Of a stretch of 64,000 bases of DNA, positions 9,361-16,607 are shown piece by piece. The stretch is from Flavobacterium aquiphilum (GTDB lineage Bacteria > Bacteroidota > Bacteroidia > Flavobacteriales > Flavobacteriaceae): contig NZ_CP114288.1 in the NCBI RefSeq assembly GCF_027111335.1, positions 4,588,001-4,652,000 on the forward strand, in the 5' to 3' direction. Below the pieces are notes generated by a model. That model had not been told where the DNA came from. It saw only the letters and a list, made by a program, of their open reading frames with translations, and did not search any database. How positions within the stretch are numbered: position 1 is the stretch's first letter; each line of letters begins with the position of its first letter. Position numbers and translations under genes: made by a program.

Positions 9361-9440
9361 TGGGCCACGGATGACACGGATTAAACGAATTTTCGCCGAT
9401 ACTTTTTTTATCTGTGACTTCTATAGCCTGTTTTTAATTT
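9361..9440. repeat. CACGGATGACACGGATT-type intergenic repeat
   Basis: GCCACGGATGACACGG followed by ATTAAACG matches repeats near 8.5, 13.1 and 13.3 kb. It occupies most of the moeB-moaE gap; nothing else is evident there. Confidence 0.55.
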
Positions 9441-9476
9441 TTTTTGATATTGTTATTGAATTTGCCATTGAGATTG

Positions 9477-10532
9477 CTATTGAAATTGATTTTTCAGCGA
9501 TTCAATGCCTCTTCCCAAATGGAAAACACCGACAAATCCTGATTTCAGTAAATAATTCATAGCCTGCTGACTGCGTTGTCCTGTTTGACAGAACAACACT
9601 ATTTCTTGATTTTTATCTAGTTTCTTACTATATTCTTCCAATTGTCCCAAAGGAATCCGAATAACATTCTCGCCTTTAAACTCAGGACTTTCTTCCAATT
9701 CCCGAACATCAATGACAACTATCCCCGACTGACTGCATTTTTCCAAGAAAGCTTCGGGGGTTAAATCTTCAATTACTTTTTTACTGTTCAAAAGCAAACT
9801 TCCGTTAATGATACTTTTTTCGACCGCTTTTGGATTTTTTGAAAAATTAATAAGCTGCGTTTGAAAATGAAGCCCATCATAATGCAACAATTTTCCAGAC
9901 AACACTTCACCTATTTCCAATATTATTTTAAGCACTTCTGTAGCCTGAAACGTTCCTATCGTGTTGGGCAAAACTCCCAAAACTCCTGAAACAGCACAAT
10001 TCGGTACTGTATTTAATCCTTCCTGCTCCGGAAACAGACAGCGGTAACTCGGCCCATTTTTATAATTAAAAACCGAAACCTGCCCTTCAAACTTATGGAT
10101 TGAAGCATACACCATCGGAATTCTTTTGGCGGCAGCCACATCATTTATTAAATAACGTACAGTAATAGCGTCTGTGCAATCGACAATGATTTGATAATCA
10201 TCTACAATTCGGATCGCATTTTGTGCCGTGAAAAACTCTGAAAAAGCTGTTACATTAATCTCGGGATTCAACTCCAAAATCACTTTCTTAGCTGTTTCGG
10301 CCTTACTGCTCCCACAATCTTTTAAAGTATATAATAATTGTCTGTGCAAATTGGTTTCGTCCACGACATCGCCATCAACAATTCCGATATTCCCTACTCC
10401 CGCCGAAGCCAAATTTTGCAAAACCGGACAGCCCAAACCTCCCGCACCAATTACTAAGATGCGTGCATCCTGCAATTTTTGCTGACCTGTTTCCCCAATT
10501 TCAGGGAGGATTATTTGTCTGGAATATCTCAT
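9477..10532 (-). CDS. moeB: MoeB/ThiF-type adenylyltransferase with C-terminal rhodanese domain
   Basis: MoeB activates the C-terminal glycine of MoaD by adenylation so that sulfur can be added. Residues 1 to about 235 are the ThiF/E1-like domain: RYSRQIILPEIGETGQQKL, nucleotide motif VIGAGGLGCP (about 28-37) and DCTDAITVRYLIND. Residues about 250-351 are a rhodanese domain with active-site Cys in VLFCQTGQRS, likely a sulfur donor for the MoaD thiocarboxylate. The usual pairs of CxxC zinc ligands are not visible (single Cys in YRCLFPE, and NPKAVEK where the later pair is expected), so the zinc site appears lost. moaD lies immediately upstream. Confidence 0.93.
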   Translation of the reverse strand: MRYSRQIILPEIGETGQQKLQDARILVIGAGGLGCPVLQNLASAGVGNIGIVDGDVVDETNLHRQLLYTLKDCGSSKAETAKKVILELNPEINVTAFSEFFTAQNAIRIVDDYQIIVDCTDAITVRYLINDVAAAKRIPMVYASIHKFEGQVSVFNYKNGPSYRCLFPEQEGLNTVPNCAVSGVLGVLPNTIGTFQATEVLKIILEIGEVLSGKLLHYDGLHFQTQLINFSKNPKAVEKSIINGSLLLNSKKVIEDLTPEAFLEKCSQSGIVVIDVRELEESPEFKGENVIRIPLGQLEEYSKKLDKNQEIVLFCQTGQRSQQAMNYLLKSGFVGVFHLGRGIESLKNQFQ

Positions 10533-10534
10533 TT

Positions 10535-10640
10535 AGTCAAGGATTTAAGAGTTTAAAAGTTTAAAATTGTTCAAGGGTTTAAAATTGTTTAAGGGTTTAG
10601 ACGTTAAACTTTTAAACATTTTCTTAAACCTTTAAACATT
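10535..10640. repeat. Short-word palindromic repeat (TTTAAAAGTTTAAA type)
   Basis: GTTTAAAAGTTTAAAATTG and related words are followed by the inverted form TTAAACTTTTAAACATTTTC and TTAAACCTTTAAACATTT, so the arms can pair. It fills the gap between moeB and moaD. Confidence 0.6.
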
Positions 10641-10641
10641 T

Positions 10642-10884
10642 TTATCCTCCCGCGAACGGTGGCAAAAAAGCAACCACATCTTTGTCACTTATTTTGGTTT
10701 GCAAATCACTCATTGTTTGGTTGACCGCAATAGTGTAAGCTGTGTTTTGCATATTTTGATAACTGCTTTCTATTTTTGACTTTAATGTGGAAACCAAAAT
10801 AGTCTCTTCATCAAAAGTGAATTGCTCCTCTCTCAATTTCGTGATATCGGCGAGTGACCCAAAATATTTTAGCGTTATGGTCAT
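10642..10884 (-). CDS. moaD: Molybdopterin synthase sulfur carrier MoaD
   Basis: MoaD is the ubiquitin-like small subunit of molybdopterin synthase. The 80-residue protein has the beta-grasp start MTITLKYFGSLADITKLREE and ends FLPPFAGG; the terminal Gly-Gly is the site adenylated by MoeB and converted to a thiocarboxylate. Its ATG overlaps the mobA stop by four bases (ATGA), so the two are translationally coupled. The partner genes moeB and moaE follow in the same operon. Confidence 0.95.
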   Translation of the reverse strand: MTITLKYFGSLADITKLREEQFTFDEETILVSTLKSKIESSYQNMQNTAYTIAVNQTMSDLQTKISDKDVVAFLPPFAGG

Positions 10885-11450
10885 TTGATTAAATTTTGAT
10901 ATTCTTCTTTTGTATTTATATTTTGCACTTGATTACTCCATTTTTCAGGAACTTCAATCGTTTGGTGTTTGACATCTTCGATCACCTGTCGCAATTTTAA
11001 CTGGTTTCCGGCCATGTGTTCACCAAAAACAATTCGCATTGAGCGGTCGTAAACCCCAATCAGCGGACTGGTTTTTTCTCCAATTTTTGTTTGCGTAACC
11101 ATATATATTTCATCGTGGTTGTCAATCAGCCACTGTAATAATTCAGTAGTTACTAATGGTACATCAACACTCAAAACTAAATTGACTTTGGTTTTGGATT
11201 CTTTCAGTCCTGTGTAAAAACCGCCCACTGGGCCTTTGTTTTCAACTATGTCTTCCACTCGGGAAAAACCTAAAGCATCATACGCTGCATTGGCAGAAAC
11301 AATCAAAATATTCGAACCTACGATAGGCTGTAAGGCCTCACAAATATGCTGAATGAATGTTTTTCCGTTCAAATCCAATAAGCCTTTATCGGTTCCCATT
11401 CGCTGGCTTTTTCCTCCAGCCAAAAGTATTGCTGTGATTTTGTTCTCCAT
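10881..11450 (-). CDS. mobA: Molybdenum cofactor guanylyltransferase MobA
   Basis: MobA transfers GMP from GTP to molybdenum cofactor, giving the bis-MGD form used by DMSO reductase-family enzymes such as nitrate reductases. I choose the ATG at 11448-11450 (189 residues, MENKITAILLAGGKSQRMGT) because the nucleotide-binding motif LAGGKSQRMGTDKG then falls at the usual N-terminal place; the longer frame would overlap the upstream modE-like gene. Other family segments are VEDIVENKGPVGGFYTGL and LSVDVPLV. The presence of mobA suggests that a bis-MGD enzyme is encoded elsewhere, as none lies in this window. Confidence 0.93.
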   Translation of the reverse strand: MENKITAILLAGGKSQRMGTDKGLLDLNGKTFIQHICEALQPIVGSNILIVSANAAYDALGFSRVEDIVENKGPVGGFYTGLKESKTKVNLVLSVDVPLVTTELLQWLIDNHDEIYMVTQTKIGEKTSPLIGVYDRSMRIVFGEHMAGNQLKLRQVIEDVKHQTIEVPEKWSNQVQNINTKEEYQNLIK

Positions 11451-11458
11451 AGTTTGAT

Positions 11459-11788
11459 TTATAACGAATGTTTCTTGAGTTCGGCATCCAAAAATTCCCA
11501 ACAGGCTACATTTATTTTTTCAAAAGACTCGATAAGTGATTTTCCGTAAGGAGTAATAACAGTCCCACCTCCTTTATTTCCACCTACTTGGGTTGCAATT
11601 AAGGGTTCTTTGGAAGCCTTGTTTGAAGCGTCGATTAATTTCCACGCTTTTTGATACGAAATGTTCATTTCCTTCGCCGCTTTATTGAGCGAACCCGTGG
11701 ACTCAATCTGCTTTAACAACTGAATTCGTCCTTCGCTGATGAGAATTCCCTCATCGGTTTCAATCCAAATTTTACTTTTGATCCTCAA
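11459..11788 (-). CDS. ModE-like molybdate-type winged-helix regulator (DNA-binding domain only)
   Basis: This 109-residue protein matches the N-terminal DNA-binding domain of ModE: KIWIETDEGILISEGRIQLL, then the helix-turn-helix GSLNKAAKEMNISYQKAWKLID, then the wing KGGGTVITPYGKSLI. The C-terminal molybdate-binding (TOBE/Mop) repeats of E. coli ModE are absent, so direct oxyanion sensing is not evident; short ModE-like proteins of this kind are common in Bacteroidota. It is the first gene of the molybdenum cofactor operon, eight bases before mobA, and an inverted repeat resembling a ModE site covers its own promoter, suggesting autoregulation. Confidence 0.9.
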   Translation of the reverse strand: MRIKSKIWIETDEGILISEGRIQLLKQIESTGSLNKAAKEMNISYQKAWKLIDASNKASKEPLIATQVGGNKGGGTVITPYGKSLIESFEKINVACWEFLDAELKKHSL

Positions 11789-11799
11789 AGCCGGTTATT

Positions 11800-11827
11800 T
11801 TCGTTATACTTTTGCAAATATAACGAA
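11800..11827. promoter_or_regulatory. Candidate ModE operator at the molybdenum cofactor operon promoter
   Basis: TTCGTTATA (11800-11808) and TATAACGAA (11819-11827) form a perfect 9-base inverted repeat with a 10-base spacer. The half-site CGTTATA and the spacing fit the E. coli ModE consensus as I recall it (CGyTATA...TATArCG). It overlaps the minus-strand -7 element at 11815-11822, so binding should block transcription of the operon. Confidence 0.7.
11815..11822 (-). promoter_or_regulatory. Candidate -7 element of the molybdenum cofactor operon
   Basis: On the minus strand this reads TATATTTG followed by C, a perfect Bacteroidota TAnnTTTG element 27 bases before the modE-like start codon. 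It lies inside the candidate ModE operator. Confidence 0.65.
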
Positions 11828-11887
11828 ATCCGTTTTTCAAAAAAAGATTAAAACGTCTTTATGATATATTTTTTGTTATAAAAAAAT

Positions 11888-12085
11888 TGGCACGCAGATT
11901 TACGCAGACCTACGCAGATTTCTTTTTTCGATGATTGCAAAAATACCTCTTTAGCCCAATTACGTAAAGTCAAACTTTAATTCTTGCTCAAAGACGTAAG
12001 GTCGCAAAGTTCAAAACGAATTTCTTTGCGTCTTGGCGCCTTTGCGTGAATATGGTCTCGCAAAGGCGCCAAGACGCTAAGGATA
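11888..12085. repeat. Short-word palindromic repeats (CGCAGATT and TTTGCGTCTTGGCG types)
   Basis: GGCACGCAGATTTACGCAG and CCTACGCAGATTT lie at 11890-11920. A near-perfect inverted pair follows: CTTTGCGTCTTGGCGCCTTT (about 12023 onward) faces AAAGGCGCCAAGACGCTAAG (about 12061-12081). No coding potential beyond shadows. Confidence 0.7.
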
Positions 12086-12109
12086 GAGAAACTAATTATG
12101 AAAATACAA

Positions 12110-12243
12110 TGTTGATTTTTAGCCCCGATCGCAGTGAAAATCCTCTTGTCCTGGTCCCGATAGTTATCGGGAAGGACAAGAGATTGAAACGAAGAGCGGG
12201 AGAATTCTTTCTGAAAACAACCAATTTTTCTGCTCCAAAAAAA
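12110..12243 (+). repeat. Dispersed structured element, copy 2
   Basis: It has the family core TAGCCCCGAT, GTGAAAATCC, a stem CTTGTCCTGG / GGACAAGAG capped by CCCGATAGTTATCGGG, then AGATTGAAACGAAGAGCGGGA and the tail TTTCTGCTCCAAAAAA. It ends 63 bases before the DUF5995 gene, in sense orientation. Confidence 0.85.
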
Positions 12244-12306
12244 CAATGGCATCTGTTTTAAAAAATAAGTATATTCGCAATAATCTAACAGACTAACCAA
12301 CTATAA

Positions 12307-13071
12307 ATGAACATGAAGCAAGCCACAACCATTGATGAAGTCATACTGTTTTTGGACGAAATAATAGAAGCCGCCAAACTGGAACAAAGTCCAATAGGGT
12401 TGTTCCCCACGCTGTACCGAATTGTCACCCTAAAAATAAAAAGCGGAATCGTAAACGGTTCTTTTCAGAATTGTGAACGAATGGAAAAACTGGATGTAAT
12501 TTTTGCCAACCGATATCTGAAGGCGTACTATGAATACAGGGCTAAGGGAAAACCATCAGAATGCTGGAAATTTGCTTTTCAAAAGACCGAAACGTACTGG
12601 CCTATTGTCCTTCAGCATTTACTTCTTGGTATCAATGCCCATATCAATTTGGATTTGGGAATTGCTTCGGCTCAGGTCAGTACTCCGCAAGATATTACCG
12701 ATCTGAAATCGGATTTTGAACAAATAAATACGATACTCAGTGATTTGGTCGGAAGCGTTGAAAAAGGTCTTATCAAAATTTGGCCGACACTCACTTACAT
12801 ATTGAAATTATCGGGCAAAATAGACAATTTCTTTATTGATTTTAGCATGAAAACCGCGAGAGACGGTGCCTGGAAATATGCCAATGAATTTGTTCTGCTT
12901 CCGGAAAACCAAAGAGAAGCCTCCATACAGGAAAGAGACATAAAAATCTCCGAAATTGCGAAACTGGTTTCAAATCCGGGGTATTTAGTGAGCGGTGTTT
13001 TTAAATTTATACGTTTGTTCGAAAGAGGGTCTGTGGCGCAAAAAATCATTGATTTGAGCAAAATTGAGTGA
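12307..13071 (+). CDS. DUF5995 family protein
   Basis: This 254-residue soluble protein has the pattern I associate with DUF5995: GLFPTLYRIVTLKIKSGI and FANRYLKAYYEYRAKGKPSE near residue 70, WPIVLQHLLLGINAHINLDL near residue 97, and GAWKYANEFVLLPENQREA later. The His residues in LQHLLLGINAHINLDLG are a plausible catalytic or metal site, but no function is established to my knowledge. It has no signal peptide. Starts at 12307 and 12313 are both possible. It is monocistronic, preceded by a structured repeat and followed by intergenic repeats. Confidence 0.8.
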   Translation: MNMKQATTIDEVILFLDEIIEAAKLEQSPIGLFPTLYRIVTLKIKSGIVNGSFQNCERMEKLDVIFANRYLKAYYEYRAKGKPSECWKFAFQKTETYWPIVLQHLLLGINAHINLDLGIASAQVSTPQDITDLKSDFEQINTILSDLVGSVEKGLIKIWPTLTYILKLSGKIDNFFIDFSMKTARDGAWKYANEFVLLPENQREASIQERDIKISEIAKLVSNPGYLVSGVFKFIRLFERGSVAQKIIDLSKIE

Positions 13072-13074
13072 TTT

Positions 13075-13382
13075 TTTGGCCCACGGATGACACGGATTTA
13101 TGCTGATTGACACGGATTCTTGCTTTATTTTTGACTCTGAAAAACTTATAAGACCCTAACCACAAGGTTCGCGAAAATTTGGCACGCCCCCGAAAGCTTT
13201 CGGGGTCGCAGATTCTCGCAGACTTTTTTAATCCGTGTAAAATCTGTTTTATCCGTGTCATCCGTGGCCGATTTAACCGCATAGGACACAAAGCTTTGCG
13301 ATCATTGCGCCTGCCTTGCGAACTTTGCGGTTAAAAAATCAGCGTAAATCCGCTTTATCTGTGTCATCCGTGGCCCATCAAA
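13075..13382. repeat. Cluster of short-word repeats including CACGGATGACACGGATT
   Basis: The whole 13072-13386 gap consists of repeats. It holds CCCACGGATGACACGGATTT (13080), the nested palindrome unit GGCACGCCCCCGAAAGC-TTTCGGGGTCGC (13181-13209), the inverted form TTTATCCGTGTCATCCGTGG (about 13247-13266) and another TCTGTGTCATCCGTGGCCC (about 13358-13376). No gene is seen. Confidence 0.75.
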
Positions 13383-13386
13383 TTAT

Positions 13387-14613
13387 CTAAGCAGTTTCTT
13401 TCTCAAATCGGGCGATGACTTCCTGATAATAATTATAAGTTGTTTTGGCTATTGACTCCCAACTGAATTTCTCTAAAACTCGTACACGTCCGGCTTTCCC
13501 CATAGCATCTGCCAATTCTTTGTGATCAAGTAGTAAATTTACTTTGTACGCAAAAGCTTTTTGAAATTCGGTTGGATTCAACGGATTAAAATTAGTCCTC
13601 GAAACACTTTCCAACGGAATCAAATATCCGGTTTCGCCCTCGACAATAATCTCGGGAATTCCGCCCACGTGACTTCCTACAACCGGTGTTTCGCAAGACA
13701 TCGCTTCCAAGTTGATGATTCCGAAAGGCTCGTACAATGACGGACAGGCAAAAACGCGTGCATGGCTGTACAACACTTTGACTTTTTCACGTGGCAACAT
13801 TTCCGAAATCAGGATTACCCCTTTTCTTTTTGCTTTCAGCTGATCGATAAGATTGGATGTTTCAATGGCAATTTCTTCGGTATCTGGAGCACCTGCGCAA
13901 AGAACGATTTGGCAATCCTCATTAAAATATTGGCACGCTTCAATCAATTGCGAAATCCCTTTTTGGCGGGTAATTCGTCCCACAAAAAGCACAAACGGAA
14001 TATTCGGGTCGATTCCGTATTCTGCTAATAAAGTATTGTCAAAAGTAGGTTTGTAAAATTCAGGATCGATTCCGTTATGGATTACGGTAACTTTTTCAGG
14101 ATCCACGCCATAGGCTTCGACCACATCAACTTTCATTTGTTCGCTAACGGCAATCACGCCATCCGCCGATTTATAAGCGTTCGTCTCAATCCATCGGGAC
14201 ATAAAATAACCGTTCCCCAACTGCTCCACTTTCCAAGGACGGTGCGTTTCCAAACTGTGGGTGGTCAATATCAACGGCACCTGTAACAATTCTCTCGTAA
14301 AAACACCCGCCAAATGCGTGTACCAAGTATGGCAATGCACAATGTCGGCCTTTGGCGTTGCCTGAGCCATTTCGACATTTCGGCTTAGGTTATGGAACAT
14401 TTTGATGTGTTCGTTTTCCGGATCCACCATTTTGGTCAAGCAGGAATTTATCCCTTCCACGTGCATGGAATCGTTGTTAACTTTTTGGTCTCCAAAACAC
14501 CGAACCTCAACCTGTCCCAACTTGGCCAATTCTTGGCTTAAAAAATCAATATGTACTCCTGCTCCCCCATAAATATTTGGCGGAAATTCGTTGGTATAAA
14601 GCGCTATTTTCAT
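13387..14613 (-). CDS. GT4 glycogen synthase-type glycosyltransferase (GlgA/GlgM, TIGR02149-like)
   Basis: The 408-residue protein has the two-Rossmann GT-B layout. The start MKIALYTNEFPPNIYGGAGV carries the donor-loop glycines. The C-terminal half has VIHNGIDPEFY, FVGRITRQKG, and the E-x7-E motif in ARVFACPSLYEPFGIINLEAM. This is the corynebacterial-type GT4 glycogen synthase group. Members of that group make glycogen or maltose-1-phosphate from nucleotide glucose, so both names are possible. No other glycogen genes are adjacent, which leaves the product uncertain. It should be cytosolic. Confidence 0.85.
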   Translation of the reverse strand: MKIALYTNEFPPNIYGGAGVHIDFLSQELAKLGQVEVRCFGDQKVNNDSMHVEGINSCLTKMVDPENEHIKMFHNLSRNVEMAQATPKADIVHCHTWYTHLAGVFTRELLQVPLILTTHSLETHRPWKVEQLGNGYFMSRWIETNAYKSADGVIAVSEQMKVDVVEAYGVDPEKVTVIHNGIDPEFYKPTFDNTLLAEYGIDPNIPFVLFVGRITRQKGISQLIEACQYFNEDCQIVLCAGAPDTEEIAIETSNLIDQLKAKRKGVILISEMLPREKVKVLYSHARVFACPSLYEPFGIINLEAMSCETPVVGSHVGGIPEIIVEGETGYLIPLESVSRTNFNPLNPTEFQKAFAYKVNLLLDHKELADAMGKAGRVRVLEKFSWESIAKTTYNYYQEVIARFEKETA

Positions 14614-14697
14614 ATAATACGATTTTATGATTTGTAATAGTTCGATATGAACGGATACTCTATTAACATCAAAGACAAATATAAATTAAACCAACTA

Positions 14698-14740
14698 TTA
14701 ACCTCACCCCCAACCCCTCTCCAAAAGAGAGGGGAGGTTA
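14698..14740 (-). repeat. GC-rich dispersed palindrome (CCCTCTC..GAGAGGG type), intergenic copy
   Basis: On the minus strand it reads CCTCCCCTCTCTTTTGGAGA followed by GGGGTTGGGGGTGAGG. It resembles the segment embedded in hutU at 32576-32611 in the same orientation. It lies between the divergent GT4 and AI-2E genes; the rest of 14614-14992 is AT-rich with no further feature that I can support. Confidence 0.7.
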
Positions 14741-14992
14741 TTGTACTAATTTACATTTGTATTTCATATAAAACATTAAAATGCCCCAAAATATCAATTT
14801 AGTAAAAATACGAAACCGCAATTTAATTCGTACGTAAACCAAGCATTATTTTACAACTATTTTTATGTTAAGATTACAAAAAAACTTAAACTTTCTGCAA
14901 AATACATCCAAATATACCATTGATAATTACCATATTTTAACTAGATTAGCATAATAAACCAAATATTGCTTATTAACCAAAACCGAAATAGT

Positions 14993-16105
14993 ATGCAACA
15001 AAATAGCCCAACTTTCAATATTTTCAATTTCGAAAAAATTGCCGACATCATTATCCGCCTTGGTGTATTGTTTTTACTGATTGGCTGGTGTTATGATATC
15101 CTGAAACCCTTTGTTTTAATCATAGTTTGGGCCATTGTCATTGCTGTCGCCTTCAGTCCAATTTATGAAAGAGTAGTCAAATTATTTAAAGGCAAAAAAA
15201 TATTGGTCACGATATTTGTCGCGTTAATTCTGCTTACTATTTTAGTTGTGCCTAGCGTACTCATAACACAATCTTTATACGAAGAAGTCAATAATTTTGC
15301 CCATTATTACCAAACCAATGAGCACTTAATTCCGCCTCCCGGAGAAACCACCAAAAATTGGCCAACAATAACAAAACCGATAGTCGAAATATGGGCATCG
15401 GCCTCCGAAGACCTTTCTAAAGTCGCACTTAAATATACAGAACAGTTAAAAACAGTCGGAGCATGGCTATTGCTTTCCTTAGCGGGAATCGGCAAAGGAA
15501 TTTTGCAATTTATCGTATCGATTATTATTGCGATGGGACTGTTATTGTATTCCGAATCGCTAACCAAAGTATCAAAAAACATTTTCGTCAAACTTATCGG
15601 AAACAATGGCGAACACTACGCCGAAGTCACCGTAATCACCATTCGCAATGTCGTAAAAGGATTCTTGGGCGTAGCCTTGATTCAGGCGCTAATGATAGGC
15701 ATTGGATTCTTTTTGGCAGGCGTTCCTTTTGCTGGAATTTTCACCATTATCTGTCTATTTCTAGCCATTATACAAGTAGGAATTGGCCCGGTTGCCATTC
15801 CGGTAGTCATTTATATGTATTCCGTAACCGATGCCACAACGGCAACAATACTAGCAATTTGGGTGGGAATCACGCTGATTTCCGACAATATCCTGAAACC
15901 CATTTTGCTAGGAAGAGGCAATCCTCCGGCACCAATGCTTGTGATATTCCTTGGCGCGATAGGCGGTTTCATTTACAACGGCTTCATTGGCTTATTCCTG
16001 GGAGCGGTAATCCTGACTTTAGGATATAAATTTTTCCTTTCATGGATAGACATGGAAAACGATGAACCCCAAATCGAAGAATTACAAACAGAGACCGAAG
16101 AATAG
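14993..16105 (+). CDS. AI-2E family transporter (YdiK/PerM-like membrane protein)
   Basis: I choose the ATG at 14993 (370 residues); the in-frame TTG at 14966 is a less likely start. The protein has about eight hydrophobic segments in the family layout. Two lie near the N-terminus (RLGVLFLLIGWCYDILKPFV and FVALILLTILVVPSVLI). A long extracytoplasmic stretch follows, and the C-terminal block includes GVALIQALMIGIGFFLAGVP and the conserved DNILKPILLGRG. The acidic tail (ENDEPQIEELQTETEE) is cytosolic. Substrates of the family vary; the AI-2 link should not be assumed. It is monocistronic. Confidence 0.88.
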   Translation: MQQNSPTFNIFNFEKIADIIIRLGVLFLLIGWCYDILKPFVLIIVWAIVIAVAFSPIYERVVKLFKGKKILVTIFVALILLTILVVPSVLITQSLYEEVNNFAHYYQTNEHLIPPPGETTKNWPTITKPIVEIWASASEDLSKVALKYTEQLKTVGAWLLLSLAGIGKGILQFIVSIIIAMGLLLYSESLTKVSKNIFVKLIGNNGEHYAEVTVITIRNVVKGFLGVALIQALMIGIGFFLAGVPFAGIFTIICLFLAIIQVGIGPVAIPVVIYMYSVTDATTATILAIWVGITLISDNILKPILLGRGNPPAPMLVIFLGAIGGFIYNGFIGLFLGAVILTLGYKFFLSWIDMENDEPQIEELQTETEE

Positions 16106-16141
16106 GATTTTGCGATTTCAATTTATTGTGCTAAAACTCAT

Positions 16142-16275
16142 TTGGGCGTGCCCCCATTGAGAAAAGAGGCTTATTCTGCAATGCGGTTATACAGCCCCTT
16201 TCCTCAATGCGGTCGGGCTGTACGCGTTACAAGGTAACTTGCTCCCATCCCTCACGCGAGGAACTGCATACGTGA
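16142..16275. repeat. Dispersed intergenic repeat (GGGCGTGCCC ... CGGGCTGTACGCGTTAC type)
   Basis: GGGCGTGCCCCC, GCCCCTTTCCTCAATGCGG, CGGGCTGTACGCGTTACAAG and TTGCTCCCATCCCTCACGCG form a GC-rich island within AT-rich DNA. I recognise this type of sequence from other Bacteroidota intergenic regions. It contains no open frame of note. Confidence 0.6.
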
Positions 16276-16284
16276 GGTTTTCCA

Positions 16285-16352
16285 ATTAATAATTTGTAAA
16301 TAAATATTTATAAATTAATTAAATTATATAAATATTTATTTATAAATTAGCT
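16285..16352. repeat. Large AT-only palindrome
   Basis: TTTGTAAATAAATATTTATA (from about 16292) on the left mirrors TATAAATATTTATTTATAAA (from about 16326), centred near 16320, giving arms of about 30 bases made of A and T. It lies about 260 bases before the T9SS-sorted protein gene. The remainder of 16353-16607 is AT-rich with no other feature. Confidence 0.7.
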
Positions 16353-16607
16353 AAGCCAACAACAGGAGCTTTTATTACACAGAGCGGCCCTCTAATATTA
16401 GTGTATCAGTATAATTTTCAGACAAACAACCTGGAAGAAATAACACCTTTTAAATAGATAAAATTATTTAATAAAACTTTAATTTAAGACACATGAATAA
16501 TTCAGATTAATAATGCAACATCACTTTTTGAATTACATCATAGTCGGAATAGCCGAAACAGCGACTTAAAACTAACTGAAAGTAGGTAGATTTAATTTAT
16601 TTAAATT

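Noticed and set aside
11977..12300. Minus-strand frame of 107 codons before the DUF5995 gene
   Set aside because: It is formed almost wholly from a dispersed structured element and a palindromic repeat, so it is not a gene.
15463..16029. 188-codon frame overlapping the AI-2E family transporter in another frame
   Set aside because: It is a shadow frame: His/Arg/Asn-rich with no domain, while the transporter frame shows clear family segments.
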